Positions 49,830 to 59,123 of a stretch of 64,000 nt of DNA are shown here, piece by piece. The position numbers and the translations under genes were made by a program. The notes below the pieces were generated by a model. It was not told where the DNA came from. It ran no database searches and saw nothing but the letters and a program-made list of their open reading frames with translations. The stretch is from Streptomyces halstedii (GTDB lineage Bacteria > Actinomycetota > Actinomycetes > Streptomycetales > Streptomycetaceae), in assembly GCA_000720535.1 (NCBI GenBank), contig JOAZ01000017.1:186001-250000 (forward strand), read 5' to 3'. Each line of letters opens with the position of its first letter. Positions within the stretch are counted from its first letter, which is position 1.

Positions 49830-52800
49830 GTGTCCTCCCGCATCACCGACCCGGAGCAGCTCAAGGAGCTCCTCGGGATCCCGTTCACCCCGGAGCAGAC
49901 GGCCTGCATCACCGCGCCGCCCGCCCCGCAGGTGATCGTGGCCGGAGCCGGTTCCGGCAAGACGACGGTGATGGCAGCCCGGGTGGTGTGGCTGGTCGGG
50001 ACCGGGCAGGTCGCCCCGGAGCAGGTGCTCGGCCTCACCTTCACCAACAAGGCCGCCGGTGAGCTGGCCGAGCGGGTCCGCAAGGCGCTCGTCGCCGCCG
50101 GGGTGACCGACCCGGACGTCATCGACCCGGACAACCCCCCGGGCGAGCCCCGTATCTCCACCTACCACGCCTTCGCCGGCCGGCTGCTCACCGACCACGG
50201 CCTGCGGATCGGGCTCGAACCCACCACCCGCCTCCTCGCCGACGCCACCCGCTACCAGCTCGCCGCCCGGGTGCTGCGCGAGGCCCCGGGCGCGTACCCG
50301 GCACTGACCCGGTCCTTCCCCACCCTCGTCAGCGATCTGCTGGCCCTGGACGCCGAACTGTCCGAACACCTCGTCCCCCCCGAGGAGCTCGCGCGGTACG
50401 ACACCGAGCTGCTGGAGACGCTCGCCGCGGCCAAGCTCACCAACGCGGACCTGCGCAAGGTCCCCGAGACCGCCGGGGCCCGCCGCGAACTGCTCGGGAT
50501 GACCCTGCGCTACCGCGAGGCCAAGGCGAGCCGCGACCTGCTGGACTTCGGCGACCAGATCGCCCTCTCCGCCGAGCTGGCCCTGACCCGCCCCGAGGTC
50601 GGCACGCTGCTGCGCGACGAGTTCCGGGTCGTCCTCCTCGACGAGTACCAGGACACCTCCGTGGCCCAGCGTCTCCTGCTCTCGGCGCTCTTCGGGAGCG
50701 GCCCGGGAGGCGACACCGGCCACGCCGTCACCGCCGTGGGCGACCCCTGCCAGGCGATCTACGGCTGGCGTGGCGCCTCCGTCGCCAACCTCGACGAGTT
50801 CCCCCGCCACTTCCCGCACGCCGACGGCACTCCCGCCACGCGCTACTCGCTGAGCGAGAACCGGCGCAGCGGAGGCCGCCTCCTGCACCTCGCCAACGGC
50901 CTGGCCGAACCCCTGCGCGCCATGCACGAGGGGGTCGAGGCCCTGCGGCCGGCACCCGGGGCCGAGCGGGACGGCACGGTCCGCTGCGCCCTGCTGTCCA
51001 CCCACGCCGAGGAGATCGACTGGCTGGGCGACCGCCTGGCCCATCTCGTGCGGACCGGCACCCCTCCCGGGGAGATCGCCGTGCTGTGCCGGACGGCCGG
51101 GGACTTCCCCCGCATCCAGGCGGCGCTCGTCGCCCGGGACGTCCCGGTCGAGGTCGTCGGGCTGTCCGGGCTGCTGCACCTCCCGGAGGTCGCCGACCTC
51201 GTCGCCGTCTGCGAGGTCCTCCAGGACCCGGGCGCCAACGCCTCCCTGGTGCGGCTGCTCACCGGCCCGCGCTGGCGGATCGGCCCCCGGGACCTCGCCC
51301 TCCTGGGACGCCGGGCCCGCCTCCTCGTCCACCGTGACACGCTCGCCGACGACACCGACCCGGACCACCGGCTGGCGGAGGCCGTCGAGGGCATCGACCC
51401 GGCCGAGGTGATCTCGCTCGCCGACGCCCTGGACACCTTCCTGGACTCCGGTGGCCACCAGGACGACCGGCTTCCGTTCTCCGCCGAGGCACGCGTCCGC
51501 TACGCCCGCCTCGCCACCGAACTGCGGGAGCTGCGCCGTTCGCTGGCCGACCCCCTCATGGACGTGCTCCACCGGGTCCTCACCGCCACGGGGCTGGAGG
51601 TCGAGCTGTCCGCCTCGCCGCACGCCCTGGCCGCCCGGCGCCGCGAGACCCTCGCCAACTTCCTGGACGTGGCCGCCGGATTCGCCGCGGTCGACGGGGA
51701 GGCCACCCTGCTCGCCTTCCTCGGCTTCCTGCGCACCGCCGCCCAGTACGAGAAGGGCCTGGACAACGCCCTTCCCGGTGGGGAGAACACCGTCAAGGTG
51801 CTCACCGCCCATAAGTCCAAGGGCCTGGAGTGGGACGTCGTGGCCGTGCCGGGGCTCGTCACCGGCCAGTTCCCCAGCACCCAGTCCCGGGACGCGTGGC
51901 CCGCCCAGTCCAAGGTCCTCCCGCACGCCCTGCGCGGCGACGCCGCCACCCTCCCGGACGTGCCCTCCTGGGACGCCAAGGGGCTCAAGTCCTTCAAGGA
52001 CGCGATGAAGGCGCACCAGCACACCGAGGAACTGCGCCTGGGGTACGTCACCTTCACCCGTCCGCGCAGCCTGCTCCTCGGCTCCGGGCACTGGTGGGGG
52101 CCGTCCCAGAAGAAGCCCCGAGGCCCCTCCGCCTTCCTGGACGCGCTGTACGAACACTGCGCGGCCGGACACGGCGAGATCGAGGTCTGGGCGGACGAGC
52201 CGGGGCCGGACGAGGAGAACCCGGCACTCCAGGAGCCGGAGGCGGAGCAGGCCTGGCCCCTGCCGCTGGACGAGACCGCCCTGGCCCGCCGCCGTGCCGC
52301 CAGGGACACCGTGCTGGCCCACCTGGAGGCCCTGTCCGCCGCTCCCGTGCCGGAGGGCGCGCCGGGCGCGCGACAAGGGCCCTCGGGGGACGGAGACGCG
52401 CCGTACGGGGGGGAGCCGCCTCCGTACCGCGCCCAGGAGCCGCCGTACGACGAGGAGCCCCCGTACGACGAGGAGCCCCCGTACGAGGAGGAGCCGCCGT
52501 ACGAGGAGGAGCCGCCTCCGTACGACGAAGAGCCCCCCTACGAGGAGGAGCCCGCCCGGCCCGCCGCCCCGGCTCCCCAGGTGCCCGCCGCCCGGACCCC
52601 GTCCGACGAGGCCGACCTCACCCCGGAGGACGCCCGGACCCTCGCCTCCTGGGACCGTGACCTGGACGCGCTGGCCGGTGAGCTGCGCCGTGCCCGCGCG
52701 ACCGTGCACGACGTCGTCGTGCCCGCCTCGCTGTCCGCCACCCAGCTGGTGCACCTCGCCGACGACCCCGACGGCTTCGCCCGCGAGCTGGCCCGCCCCA

Positions 52801-53318
52801 TGCCCAGGCCCCCGCAGCCCGCCGCCCGCCGGGGCACCCGGTTCCACGCCTGGGTGGAGTCCCGGTTCGAGGAGCTGCCCCTGCCGATGCTCGGCCCGGA
52901 CGAGCTCCCCGGGGGCGACACGAGCGACGCGGAGATCGCCGACGAGCGTGATCTGGCCGAGCTGAAGGAGGCCTTCGAGCGCACGGCGTACGCCCGGCGC
53001 ACTCCGTACCGCGTCGAGACCCCGTTCCAGATCGTCCTCGCCGGCCGGGTGATCCGCGGCCGAATCGACGCGGTGTACCGCACGGGTGACACCTACGAGA
53101 TCGTGGACTGGAAGACCGCCCGGCACCGCACCGCCGACCCGCTCCAGCTCGCCGTCTACCGCCTGGCCTGGGCCGAACTGCACGGACTGGCGCCGGAGGC
53201 GGTCACCGCGACCTTCCTCTACGTACGCACCGGGGAGAGTGTCCGGCCCACCGGACTGCCCGGCCGGGCGGAGCTGGAACGGCTGCTGCTGGACGAGCCA
53301 CCTCCGCCGGGCCGATAG
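49830..53318 (+). CDS. adnB: AdnB-like ATP-dependent helicase-nuclease subunit
   Basis: Protein of 1162 residues. Motor motifs: AGAGSGKTTV near 38, LDEYQDTSVAQ near 271, DPCQAIYGWRGAS, VLTAHKSKGLEWDVV near 658 and GYVTFTRPRSLLLG near 738. The C-terminal nuclease has RGTRFHAWVESRF, GRIDAVYR and EIVDWKTAR (catalytic Asp-x-Lys). Between motor and nuclease is a repetitive acidic linker (residues 862-909, PPYDEE units). The GTG lies 7 nt after TAGCCT (49817-49822), a leaderless start. It is the second subunit of the AdnAB recombination motor. Confidence 0.9.
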   Translation: MSSRITDPEQLKELLGIPFTPEQTACITAPPAPQVIVAGAGSGKTTVMAARVVWLVGTGQVAPEQVLGLTFTNKAAGELAERVRKALVAAGVTDPDVIDPDNPPGEPRISTYHAFAGRLLTDHGLRIGLEPTTRLLADATRYQLAARVLREAPGAYPALTRSFPTLVSDLLALDAELSEHLVPPEELARYDTELLETLAAAKLTNADLRKVPETAGARRELLGMTLRYREAKASRDLLDFGDQIALSAELALTRPEVGTLLRDEFRVVLLDEYQDTSVAQRLLLSALFGSGPGGDTGHAVTAVGDPCQAIYGWRGASVANLDEFPRHFPHADGTPATRYSLSENRRSGGRLLHLANGLAEPLRAMHEGVEALRPAPGAERDGTVRCALLSTHAEEIDWLGDRLAHLVRTGTPPGEIAVLCRTAGDFPRIQAALVARDVPVEVVGLSGLLHLPEVADLVAVCEVLQDPGANASLVRLLTGPRWRIGPRDLALLGRRARLLVHRDTLADDTDPDHRLAEAVEGIDPAEVISLADALDTFLDSGGHQDDRLPFSAEARVRYARLATELRELRRSLADPLMDVLHRVLTATGLEVELSASPHALAARRRETLANFLDVAAGFAAVDGEATLLAFLGFLRTAAQYEKGLDNALPGGENTVKVLTAHKSKGLEWDVVAVPGLVTGQFPSTQSRDAWPAQSKVLPHALRGDAATLPDVPSWDAKGLKSFKDAMKAHQHTEELRLGYVTFTRPRSLLLGSGHWWGPSQKKPRGPSAFLDALYEHCAAGHGEIEVWADEPGPDEENPALQEPEAEQAWPLPLDETALARRRAARDTVLAHLEALSAAPVPEGAPGARQGPSGDGDAPYGGEPPPYRAQEPPYDEEPPYDEEPPYEEEPPYEEEPPPYDEEPPYEEEPARPAAPAPQVPAARTPSDEADLTPEDARTLASWDRDLDALAGELRRARATVHDVVVPASLSATQLVHLADDPDGFARELARPMPRPPQPAARRGTRFHAWVESRFEELPLPMLGPDELPGGDTSDAEIADERDLAELKEAFERTAYARRTPYRVETPFQIVLAGRVIRGRIDAVYRTGDTYEIVDWKTARHRTADPLQLAVYRLAWAELHGLAPEAVTATFLYVRTGESVRPTGLPGRAELERLLLDEPPPPGR
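52438..52552 (+). repeat. In-frame 18-bp repeats encoding EPPY(D/E)EE in AdnB
   Basis: About six units of the type CCGTACGACGAGGAGCCC encode EPPYDE, EPPYDE, EPPYEE, EPPYEE, EPPPYDE and EPPYEE within an acidic linker; copies vary at wobble positions and D/E. Confidence 0.8.
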
Positions 53319-53328
53319 GCTCAAGAGC

Positions 53329-54723
53329 ATGAGCGACACCCCGGACAGCGCCGTCCGTACGTACACCCGGCACCACCGCGCCGCCTTCCTCGCCGACCTC
53401 GCGGAGTGGCTGCGCATCCCGTCCGTGTCCGCCCAGCCGGAGCACGACGGGGACGTACGGCGCAGCGCCCAGTGGCTGTCCGCCAAGCTCCAGGAGACCG
53501 GCTTCCCGGTCACCGAGATCTGGGAGACACCCGGCGCCCCGGCGGTCTTCGCCGAGTGGCCCTCCGACGACCCGGACGCACCCGTCGTCCTCGTCTACGG
53601 CCACCACGACGTGCAGCCCGCCGCCCGTGAGGACGGCTGGCACACCGACCCGTTCGAACCGGTGGTACGCGACGGCAGGATGTACGGGCGAGGCGCGGCC
53701 GACGACAAGGGGCAGGTGTTCTTCCACACCCTGGGCGTCCGGGCCCACCTCGCCGCGACCGGCCGCGCCACCCCCGCCGTGCACCTCAAGCTCCTCGTCG
53801 AGGGCGAGGAGGAGTCCGGCTCCCCGCACTTCCGCGCGCTGGTCGAGGAGCGGGCCGACCGCCTCACCGCCGAGGCCGTGATCGTCTCCGACACCGGCAT
53901 GTGGGACGAGGACACCCCGACCGTCTGCACCGGCATGCGCGGCCTCGCCGAGTGCGAGATCGAACTGTACGGCCCCGCCCAGGACATCCACTCCGGGTCG
54001 TTCGGCGGCGCCGTCCCCAACCCGGCGACCGCCCTGGCCCGCCTGGTCGCCGCGCTCCACGACCCGGACGGCAGGGTCGCCGTCCCCGGCTTCTACGACG
54101 GAGTGGCCGAGCTCACCGACACCGAGCGGGACCTCTTCGCCCAGCTGCCCTTCGACGAGGAGACCTGGCTGCGCACCGCTGCCTCGCGGGCCACCGCGGG
54201 CGAGGTCGGCTACTCCACCCTGGAGCGCCTCTGGGCCCGCCCCACCGCCGAGGTCAACGGCATCGGCGGCGGCTACCAGGGGGCCGGCAGCAAGACCGTC
54301 ATCCCCTCGTCCGCGATGGCGAAGCTGAGCTTCCGGCTGGTCGCGGGCCAGGACCCGGAACACGTCCAGGAAGCCGTACGCGGCTGGGTCGAGGCACGGA
54401 CCCCGGACGGCATCCGGCACCGGATCACCTTCGCCCCCGCCACCCGCCCGTGCCTGACCCCGCTGGACCACCCCGCCCTCCAGGCGGTGTCCCGCGCCAT
54501 GGGACGCGCCTTCGAGAAGGAGGTCCTCTTCACACGCGAGGGCGGCTCCGGTCCCGCCGCCGATCTCCAGGACGTGCTGGGCGCCCCCGTCCTCTTCCTG
54601 GGCATCTCCGTACCGTCCGACGGCTGGCACGGTCCCGACGAGAAGGTCGAACTCGACCTCCTCTTCAAAGGAGCGGAGACCACCGCCCACCTCTGGGGCG
54701 AGCTGGCCGCGGCACTCCGCTGA
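53329..54723 (+). CDS. M20/M25/M40-family dipeptidase
   Basis: Protein of 464 residues. LVYGHHDVQPA (metal His/Asp) near 88, GRGAADDKGQ near 122, EGEEESGS near 160 (catalytic Glu) and the lid GIGGGYQGAGSKTVIPS near 310 identify the ArgE/DapE/dipeptidase superfamily. A dipeptidase acting on exported peptides is likely. The ATG follows TAGGCT (53316-53321) by 7 nt. It lies between adnB and nudC. Confidence 0.9.
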   Translation: MSDTPDSAVRTYTRHHRAAFLADLAEWLRIPSVSAQPEHDGDVRRSAQWLSAKLQETGFPVTEIWETPGAPAVFAEWPSDDPDAPVVLVYGHHDVQPAAREDGWHTDPFEPVVRDGRMYGRGAADDKGQVFFHTLGVRAHLAATGRATPAVHLKLLVEGEEESGSPHFRALVEERADRLTAEAVIVSDTGMWDEDTPTVCTGMRGLAECEIELYGPAQDIHSGSFGGAVPNPATALARLVAALHDPDGRVAVPGFYDGVAELTDTERDLFAQLPFDEETWLRTAASRATAGEVGYSTLERLWARPTAEVNGIGGGYQGAGSKTVIPSSAMAKLSFRLVAGQDPEHVQEAVRGWVEARTPDGIRHRITFAPATRPCLTPLDHPALQAVSRAMGRAFEKEVLFTREGGSGPAADLQDVLGAPVLFLGISVPSDGWHGPDEKVELDLLFKGAETTAHLWGELAAALR

Positions 54724-54767
54724 GTCCCTGAACGCCCGATCCACCCCCGGGGGAGTAGGAAGCACCT

Positions 54768-55715
54768 GTGAGCACCTTCGACAACGCCACCGCGGACCGG
54801 CCCATCGGTCTCACCGCGCCCAGCGGCATCGACCGCGCGGCGCACCACCGGCTCGACGAGGCCTGGCTCGCCGCGGCCTGGAGCCACCCGACGACCAGAG
54901 TCTTCGTCGTCTCCGGGGGCCAGGCGCTCATCGACGACACCCCCGAGGGCGGCACCGAGCTGCTCATGACCCCGTCCTTCGAGGCGCCGCTCACCGAGAC
55001 GCACCGCTACTTCCTGGGCACCGACGAGAAAGGGGTGCGCTACTTCGCGCTCCAGAAGGACTCGTTGCCCGGCCGCATGGACCAGTCCGCCCGCCCCGCC
55101 GGGCTGCGCGAGGCCGGAATGCTCCTCGGCCCCCGGGACGGCGCGCTGATGGCACACGCGGTGGCCCTGGAGAACTGGCAGCGCCTGCACCGCTTCTGCT
55201 CGCGCTGCGGTGAGCGCACCGTCATCGCCGCGGCCGGGCACATCCGCCGCTGCCAGGCCTGCGGGGCGGAGCACTACCCGCGGACCGACCCCGCGGTGAT
55301 CATGCTCGTCACGGACGACCAGGACCGCGCGCTGCTGGGACGCCAGGTGCACTGGCCCGAGGGTCGCTTCTCGACCCTCGCCGGCTTCGTCGAGCCGGGG
55401 GAGTCGATCGAGCAGGCCGTGGCCCGCGAGGTGTTCGAGGAGGCGGGGGTCACCGTCGCCGAGGTCGAGTACGTGGCCAGCCAGCCCTGGCCGTTCCCCT
55501 CCAGCCTGATGCTGGGCTTCATGGCGCGCGCCGGGGCCTCGGAGATCAACGTGGACGGCGAGGAGATCGAGGAGGCGCGCTGGTTCTCCCGCGAGGAGCT
55601 GACGGCCGCCTTCGCGTCGGGCGAGATCCTGCCGCCGTTCGGCCTGTCGATCGCCGCCCGCCTGATCGAGATCTGGTACGGCAAGCCCCTCCCCAAGCCC
55701 GGTGGCGCGGCCTGA
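54768..55715 (+). CDS. nudC: NAD(+) diphosphatase NudC
   Basis: Protein of 315 residues. The zinc ribbon (CSRC and CQAC, near 143-162) and the Nudix box GFVEPGESIEQAVAREVFEEAGV (near 207-229) followed by SQPWPFPSSLM, the NudC-specific motif, are intact. It hydrolyses NADH/NAD+ and can decap NAD-capped RNA. GTG 54768 has GGGAGUAGGA. A perfect 26-bp hairpin follows the stop. Confidence 0.94.
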   Translation: MSTFDNATADRPIGLTAPSGIDRAAHHRLDEAWLAAAWSHPTTRVFVVSGGQALIDDTPEGGTELLMTPSFEAPLTETHRYFLGTDEKGVRYFALQKDSLPGRMDQSARPAGLREAGMLLGPRDGALMAHAVALENWQRLHRFCSRCGERTVIAAAGHIRRCQACGAEHYPRTDPAVIMLVTDDQDRALLGRQVHWPEGRFSTLAGFVEPGESIEQAVAREVFEEAGVTVAEVEYVASQPWPFPSSLMLGFMARAGASEINVDGEEIEEARWFSREELTAAFASGEILPPFGLSIAARLIEIWYGKPLPKPGGAA

Positions 55716-55721
55716 GAACCC

Positions 55722-55776
55722 CCGGTGACAACGGTGAGGCCCCCGCCTGTGGCGGGGGCCTCACCGTTGTCACCGG
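55722..55776 (+). terminator. Perfect 26-bp hairpin between nudC and the mycoredoxin gene
   Basis: Arms 55722-55747 and 55751-55776 are exact complements around TGT. It serves convergent nudC and the glutaredoxin-like gene, so probably stops transcription from both sides. Confidence 0.85.
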
Positions 55777-55811
55777 ATCCGGGGGTCAGGCACCGGCCCC
55801 GGACGCGGGAG

Positions 55812-56054
55812 TCAGGCGCCGACCTTCTCCTTCACCTGGGCCAGCGACGGGTTCGTCAGGGTCGAACCGTCCGGGAAGAGCACGGTGGGAACCGTCTGGT
55901 TCCCGCCGTTGGCCTTCTCCACGAAGGCCGCCGACTCGGGGTCGTGCTCGATGTTGACCTCGGTGTACGCGATGCCTTCGCGGTCCATCTGGCCCTTGAG
56001 CCGGCGGCAGTAGCCGCACCACGTGGTGCTGTACATCGTCACAGTGCCCGGCAT
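55812..56054 (-). CDS. Mycoredoxin/glutaredoxin-family protein
   Basis: Protein of 80 residues with the redox pair CGYC (residues 13-16, TWCGYCRRLK), the cis-Pro segment TVPTVLF and C-terminal NPSLAQVKEKV. It is close to mycoredoxin-1, which reduces mycothiol mixed disulphides. The ATG has AGGAG 10 nt upstream. It diverges from uvrD2 across 276 bp and is the Rv3198A counterpart. Confidence 0.92.
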   Translation of the reverse strand: MPGTVTMYSTTWCGYCRRLKGQMDREGIAYTEVNIEHDPESAAFVEKANGGNQTVPTVLFPDGSTLTNPSLAQVKEKVGA

Positions 56055-56330
56055 GTCGTCGGTGCTCCTTGTCTCGTCCGTCCCGCCCGGAAGCGGAACC
56101 TCTTCGCGTTGCGCGCGGAGAAGAGCCGGCCCGCCGAGCGGGAGACGCTTCTCGCCTCAGGGAACGTACGGGACCCGGCCGCCATTCCCACCGCCGCACC
56201 CCCGCCCGTGGCGTGTGGCAGTGGGATCTCATGGGGTGGGCGGTGGGAATGGCAGTGGGAATGTAGGACGAACGCCACCCCCTGTGGACAACCTCCGCGT
56301 CCGCCCCCGGCGACCTGGCAGCATGGCGGG

Positions 56331-58559
56331 GTGACAGCAGCAACGCATTCCACCCTCTTCCCTCAGGTCCCGGAGACCGCGGACGCCGTGCTCGACGGTC
56401 TGGACCCGGAGCAGCGCGAGGTCGCGCTGGCCCTCGGCGGGCCAGTGTGCGTGCTGGCCGGAGCGGGGACGGGCAAGACGCGGGCGATCACGCACCGCAT
56501 CGCGTACGGCGTGCGCTCCGGGATCCTCCAGCCGTCGACCGTGCTCGCCGTCACCTTCACCAACCGCGCGGCGGGCGAGCTGCGCGGCCGGCTCCGGCAG
56601 CTCGGCGCGACCGGCGTGCAGGCGCGGACGTTCCATTCCGCCGCGCTCCGCCAGCTCCAGTACTTCTGGCCGAAAGCCGTCGGCGGTGAGCTGCCCCGCC
56701 TGGTGGAGCGCAAGGTCCAGTTGGTCGCGGAGGCCGCGGCCCGCTGCGGCATCCGGCTCGACCGCAACGAGCTGCGGGACACCACGAGCGAGATCGAGTG
56801 GGCCAAGGTCACCCAGACCGTGCCCGCCGACTATCCGGCGGCGGTCGCCAGGAGCCGCCGGGACGCCCCGCGCGACCCGGCGGAGCTCTCCCAGATCTAC
56901 TCGACGTACGAGCAGATCAAGCGGGAGCGGTCGGTGATCGACTTCGAGGACGTTCTGCTGCTGACCGTCGGCATACTCCAGGACCGGCACGACATCGCCG
57001 ACCATGTGCGCCGCCAGTACCAGCACTTCGTCGTGGACGAGTACCAGGACGTCAGCCCCCTCCAGCAGCGCCTGCTCGATCTCTGGCTCGGCGACCGGGA
57101 CGACCTGTGCGTGGTCGGTGACGCGAGCCAGACGATCTACTCCTTCACCGGGGCCACCCCCGAACACCTGCTGGACTTCCGCACCCGCCACCCGCGGGCG
57201 ACGGTCGTCAAGCTGGTGCGGGACTACCGCTCCACGTCCCAGGTGGTCCACCTGGCGAACGGCCTGCTGAGCCAGGCCCGTGGCAGGGCCGCCGCACACC
57301 GGCTGGAGCTGGTGTCCCAGCGCGGCAGGGGCCCCGAGCCCGTCTTCACGGAGTACGCGGACGAGCCGGCCGAGGCCGAGGGCACCGCGCGCAGGGTCCG
57401 CGATCTGATCGCCGCCGGGGTCCCGGCCGGAGAGATCGCCGTGCTGTACCGGGTGAACTCCCAGTCCGAGGTCTACGAGCAGGCGCTCGCGGACGCGGGT
57501 GTGCCCTACCAGCTGCGCGGCGCGGAGCGCTTCTTCGATCGGGCGGAGGTGCGGGAGGCGGGCGTGGTCCTGCGCGGCGCGGCCCGCGCCGGGGGCAACG
57601 ACCCGCTGCTCGACGGGGCGGACGACCTGCCCGCCGAGGTGCGGGCGGTGCTGTCCACGAAGGGGTGGTCGACCACACCGCCCGCCGGATCCGGGGCGGT
57701 GCGGGACCGCTGGGAGTCGCTGGCCGCGCTGGTGCGGCTCGCCGAGGACTTCGAGCAGGCCAAGCCGGGGGCCACGCTCTCCGATCTGGTCGCGGAGCTG
57801 GACGAGCGGGCGGCCGCGCAGCACGCCCCCACGGTCCAGGGCGTCACGCTGGCCTCTCTGCACTCCGCGAAGGGCCTGGAGTGGGACGCGGCGTTCCTGG
57901 TCGGGATGACCGAGGGCATGATGCCGATCGCGTACGCCAAGACCGACGAGCAGGTCGAGGAGGAACGCCGCCTGCTGTACGTGGGCATCACCCGGGCCCG
58001 TTTCCACCTCTCGCTGTCCTGGGCCCTGGCCCGTTCCCCCGGGGGGCGCGCGAGCCGCCGGCCGACGCGCTTCCTCAACGGGCTGCGTCCCGGCTCCACC
58101 GCGCTCGGCACTCGGGGTGGCACCGGGGGAGGTGCCGGTATCGACCGCGGCTCCGCCCCGGGGGCCGGCGCCGCCCGTCCGGGTACCCAGCCGCAGGCCC
58201 GGCCCCGGCGGCGCGGACCCGTGCGGTGCCGGGTGTGCGGCAGGACTCTCACGGACGCCGGAGAGATGAAGCTGATGCGCTGCGAGGACTGCCCGTCGGA
58301 GATGGACGAGGCGCTGTACGAGCGGCTGCGGGAGTGGCGGGCGGTCCGGGCGAAGGAGATCAGCCAGCCCACCTATTGCGTGTTCACGGACAAGACTCTT
58401 ATGGCGATCGCGGAGGCGGTGCCGGGCAGCGAGTCGGAGCTGGTCGTCATCGCCGGCGTCGGCAACCGGAAGCTGACCAGGTTCGGTGCCGATGTCCTGG
58501 CGATCTGCGCAGGTCAGGCGGTGCGGGTGGGCTCCGGGGAGGATGGCTGGGATGTGTGA
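56331..58559 (+). CDS. uvrD2: DNA helicase UvrD2 with tetra-Cys and HRDC domains
   Basis: Protein of 742 residues. SF1 motifs: AGAGTGKTRA, VDEYQDVSPLQ, DASQTIYSFTGA, LASLHSAKGLEW and RLLYVGITRAR. A hallmark tetra-cysteine module (CRVCG...CEDCP near 635-660) is followed by a C-terminal HRDC domain (EAVPGSESELVVIAGVGNRKL). This matches mycobacterial UvrD2. GTG 56331 is chosen at the conserved N-terminus with CAGCAT (56319-56324) 6 nt upstream; the frame is open far upstream into the mycoredoxin gene, but that part is a shadow. A DnaA-box-like TGTGGACAA lies at 56283-56291. Confidence 0.92.
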   Translation: MTAATHSTLFPQVPETADAVLDGLDPEQREVALALGGPVCVLAGAGTGKTRAITHRIAYGVRSGILQPSTVLAVTFTNRAAGELRGRLRQLGATGVQARTFHSAALRQLQYFWPKAVGGELPRLVERKVQLVAEAAARCGIRLDRNELRDTTSEIEWAKVTQTVPADYPAAVARSRRDAPRDPAELSQIYSTYEQIKRERSVIDFEDVLLLTVGILQDRHDIADHVRRQYQHFVVDEYQDVSPLQQRLLDLWLGDRDDLCVVGDASQTIYSFTGATPEHLLDFRTRHPRATVVKLVRDYRSTSQVVHLANGLLSQARGRAAAHRLELVSQRGRGPEPVFTEYADEPAEAEGTARRVRDLIAAGVPAGEIAVLYRVNSQSEVYEQALADAGVPYQLRGAERFFDRAEVREAGVVLRGAARAGGNDPLLDGADDLPAEVRAVLSTKGWSTTPPAGSGAVRDRWESLAALVRLAEDFEQAKPGATLSDLVAELDERAAAQHAPTVQGVTLASLHSAKGLEWDAAFLVGMTEGMMPIAYAKTDEQVEEERRLLYVGITRARFHLSLSWALARSPGGRASRRPTRFLNGLRPGSTALGTRGGTGGGAGIDRGSAPGAGAARPGTQPQARPRRRGPVRCRVCGRTLTDAGEMKLMRCEDCPSEMDEALYERLREWRAVRAKEISQPTYCVFTDKTLMAIAEAVPGSESELVVIAGVGNRKLTRFGADVLAICAGQAVRVGSGEDGWDV

Positions 58560-58572
58560 CGGAAACTCGTCG

Positions 58573-58612
58573 AAAAAATAGTTTGCGCCCGCAGCAGTCG
58601 TCACCATAGGTT
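58573..58612 (+). promoter_or_regulatory. whiB7 promoter with AT-rich WhiB7-recruitment box
   Basis: An A-rich run (58573-58579, within AAAAAATAG) sits 3-4 bp upstream of TTGCGC (58583-58588), followed by TAGGTT (58607-58612) at an 18-bp spacing. WhiB7 is known to bind AT-rich DNA next to the -35 of its own promoter with SigA; this layout fits autoregulation. Confidence 0.7.
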
Positions 58613-58726
58613 CTTAACCACGGGAACAGCGACTTCTCTGAAGCCCTGACTCCGTGCTGTACTTATCCGAATACCGCAGGACCGGCCCCGGCTGGTCCCC
58701 CGAGACGCCGAGAGGAGGCGATTGAA

Positions 58727-59056
58727 GTGATCAGCATCATCAAGACCATCAAAATGACCGATCTCTCGGTCGTCTCCGCCTGCCCGCTCGGCGTCATCGC
58801 CTCTTCGGAACTCTCGCTCCGTGGGACCGGTATGTCCGGCAGCGTTCCTGCCGTCAGCCCGCTGTCCCTGGCGACCCTCCCCGTGCGGGAGCGCAATGAG
58901 CGACCGACCGAGGCACCGGTGGCAGCAGTAGCGAACGCACAGGCCCAGGCCTATGCCTTTGCGGCAGCCGGTGCCGGAGCCAAGAAGCAGACGACGCAGC
59001 ACCACCACACGATGTGGGCCTTCCGTGGGCCTGAACCCTGGAGTGATCCAGCCTGA
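58727..59056 (+). CDS. Leader ORF (109 codons) upstream of whiB7
   Basis: GTG 58727 has AGGAGG 8 nt upstream, one of the best RBSs in the window. It encodes 109 residues: a hydrophobic, codon-biased N-terminal half (VVSACPLGVIASSELS) and a more relaxed C-terminal half with Gln/Ala repeats, HHH and two Trp (MWAFRGPEPWSDPA). Rare codons cluster near the end (GCA GCA GTA, CGA, TAT, TTT, CCT, AGT, CCA). The TGA sits inside the first hairpin of a terminator/antiterminator system. It is best read as a sensing ORF whose translation controls transcription into whiB7, but a free small protein is not excluded. Confidence 0.65.
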   Translation: MISIIKTIKMTDLSVVSACPLGVIASSELSLRGTGMSGSVPAVSPLSLATLPVRERNERPTEAPVAAVANAQAQAYAFAAAGAGAKKQTTQHHHTMWAFRGPEPWSDPA

Positions 59057-59123
59057 TCCGGAATCAGGCCGGCGCCTTCAGGGCCGCGGAACCCCACTCG
59101 GGATCCGCGGCCCTTTTGTTTTG
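59027..59123 (+). promoter_or_regulatory. whiB7 attenuator: competing hairpins and U-tract terminator
   Basis: Hairpin 1 pairs GCCTGAT (59051-59057) with ATCAGGC (59063-59069). The terminator pairs AGGGCCGCGGA (59080-59090) with TCCGCGGCCCT (59104-59114), followed by TTTTGTTTTG (59114-59123). GGCCTGAA (59028-59035) is complementary to TTCAGG-CC (59077-59085, one bulge), which would break the terminator. The structures exclude each other, the usual attenuator logic. Confidence 0.7.

Noticed and set aside
49419-53513. A 1364-codon frame antisense to adnB
   Set aside because: High GC at third positions of adnB leaves the complementary frame open; no RBS, motifs or codon usage support it.
55725-56330. 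Extension of uvrD2 upstream across the glutaredoxin gene
   Set aside because: The frame is merely open; it overlaps a real minus-strand gene and a terminator hairpin, and the conserved start is GTG 56331.
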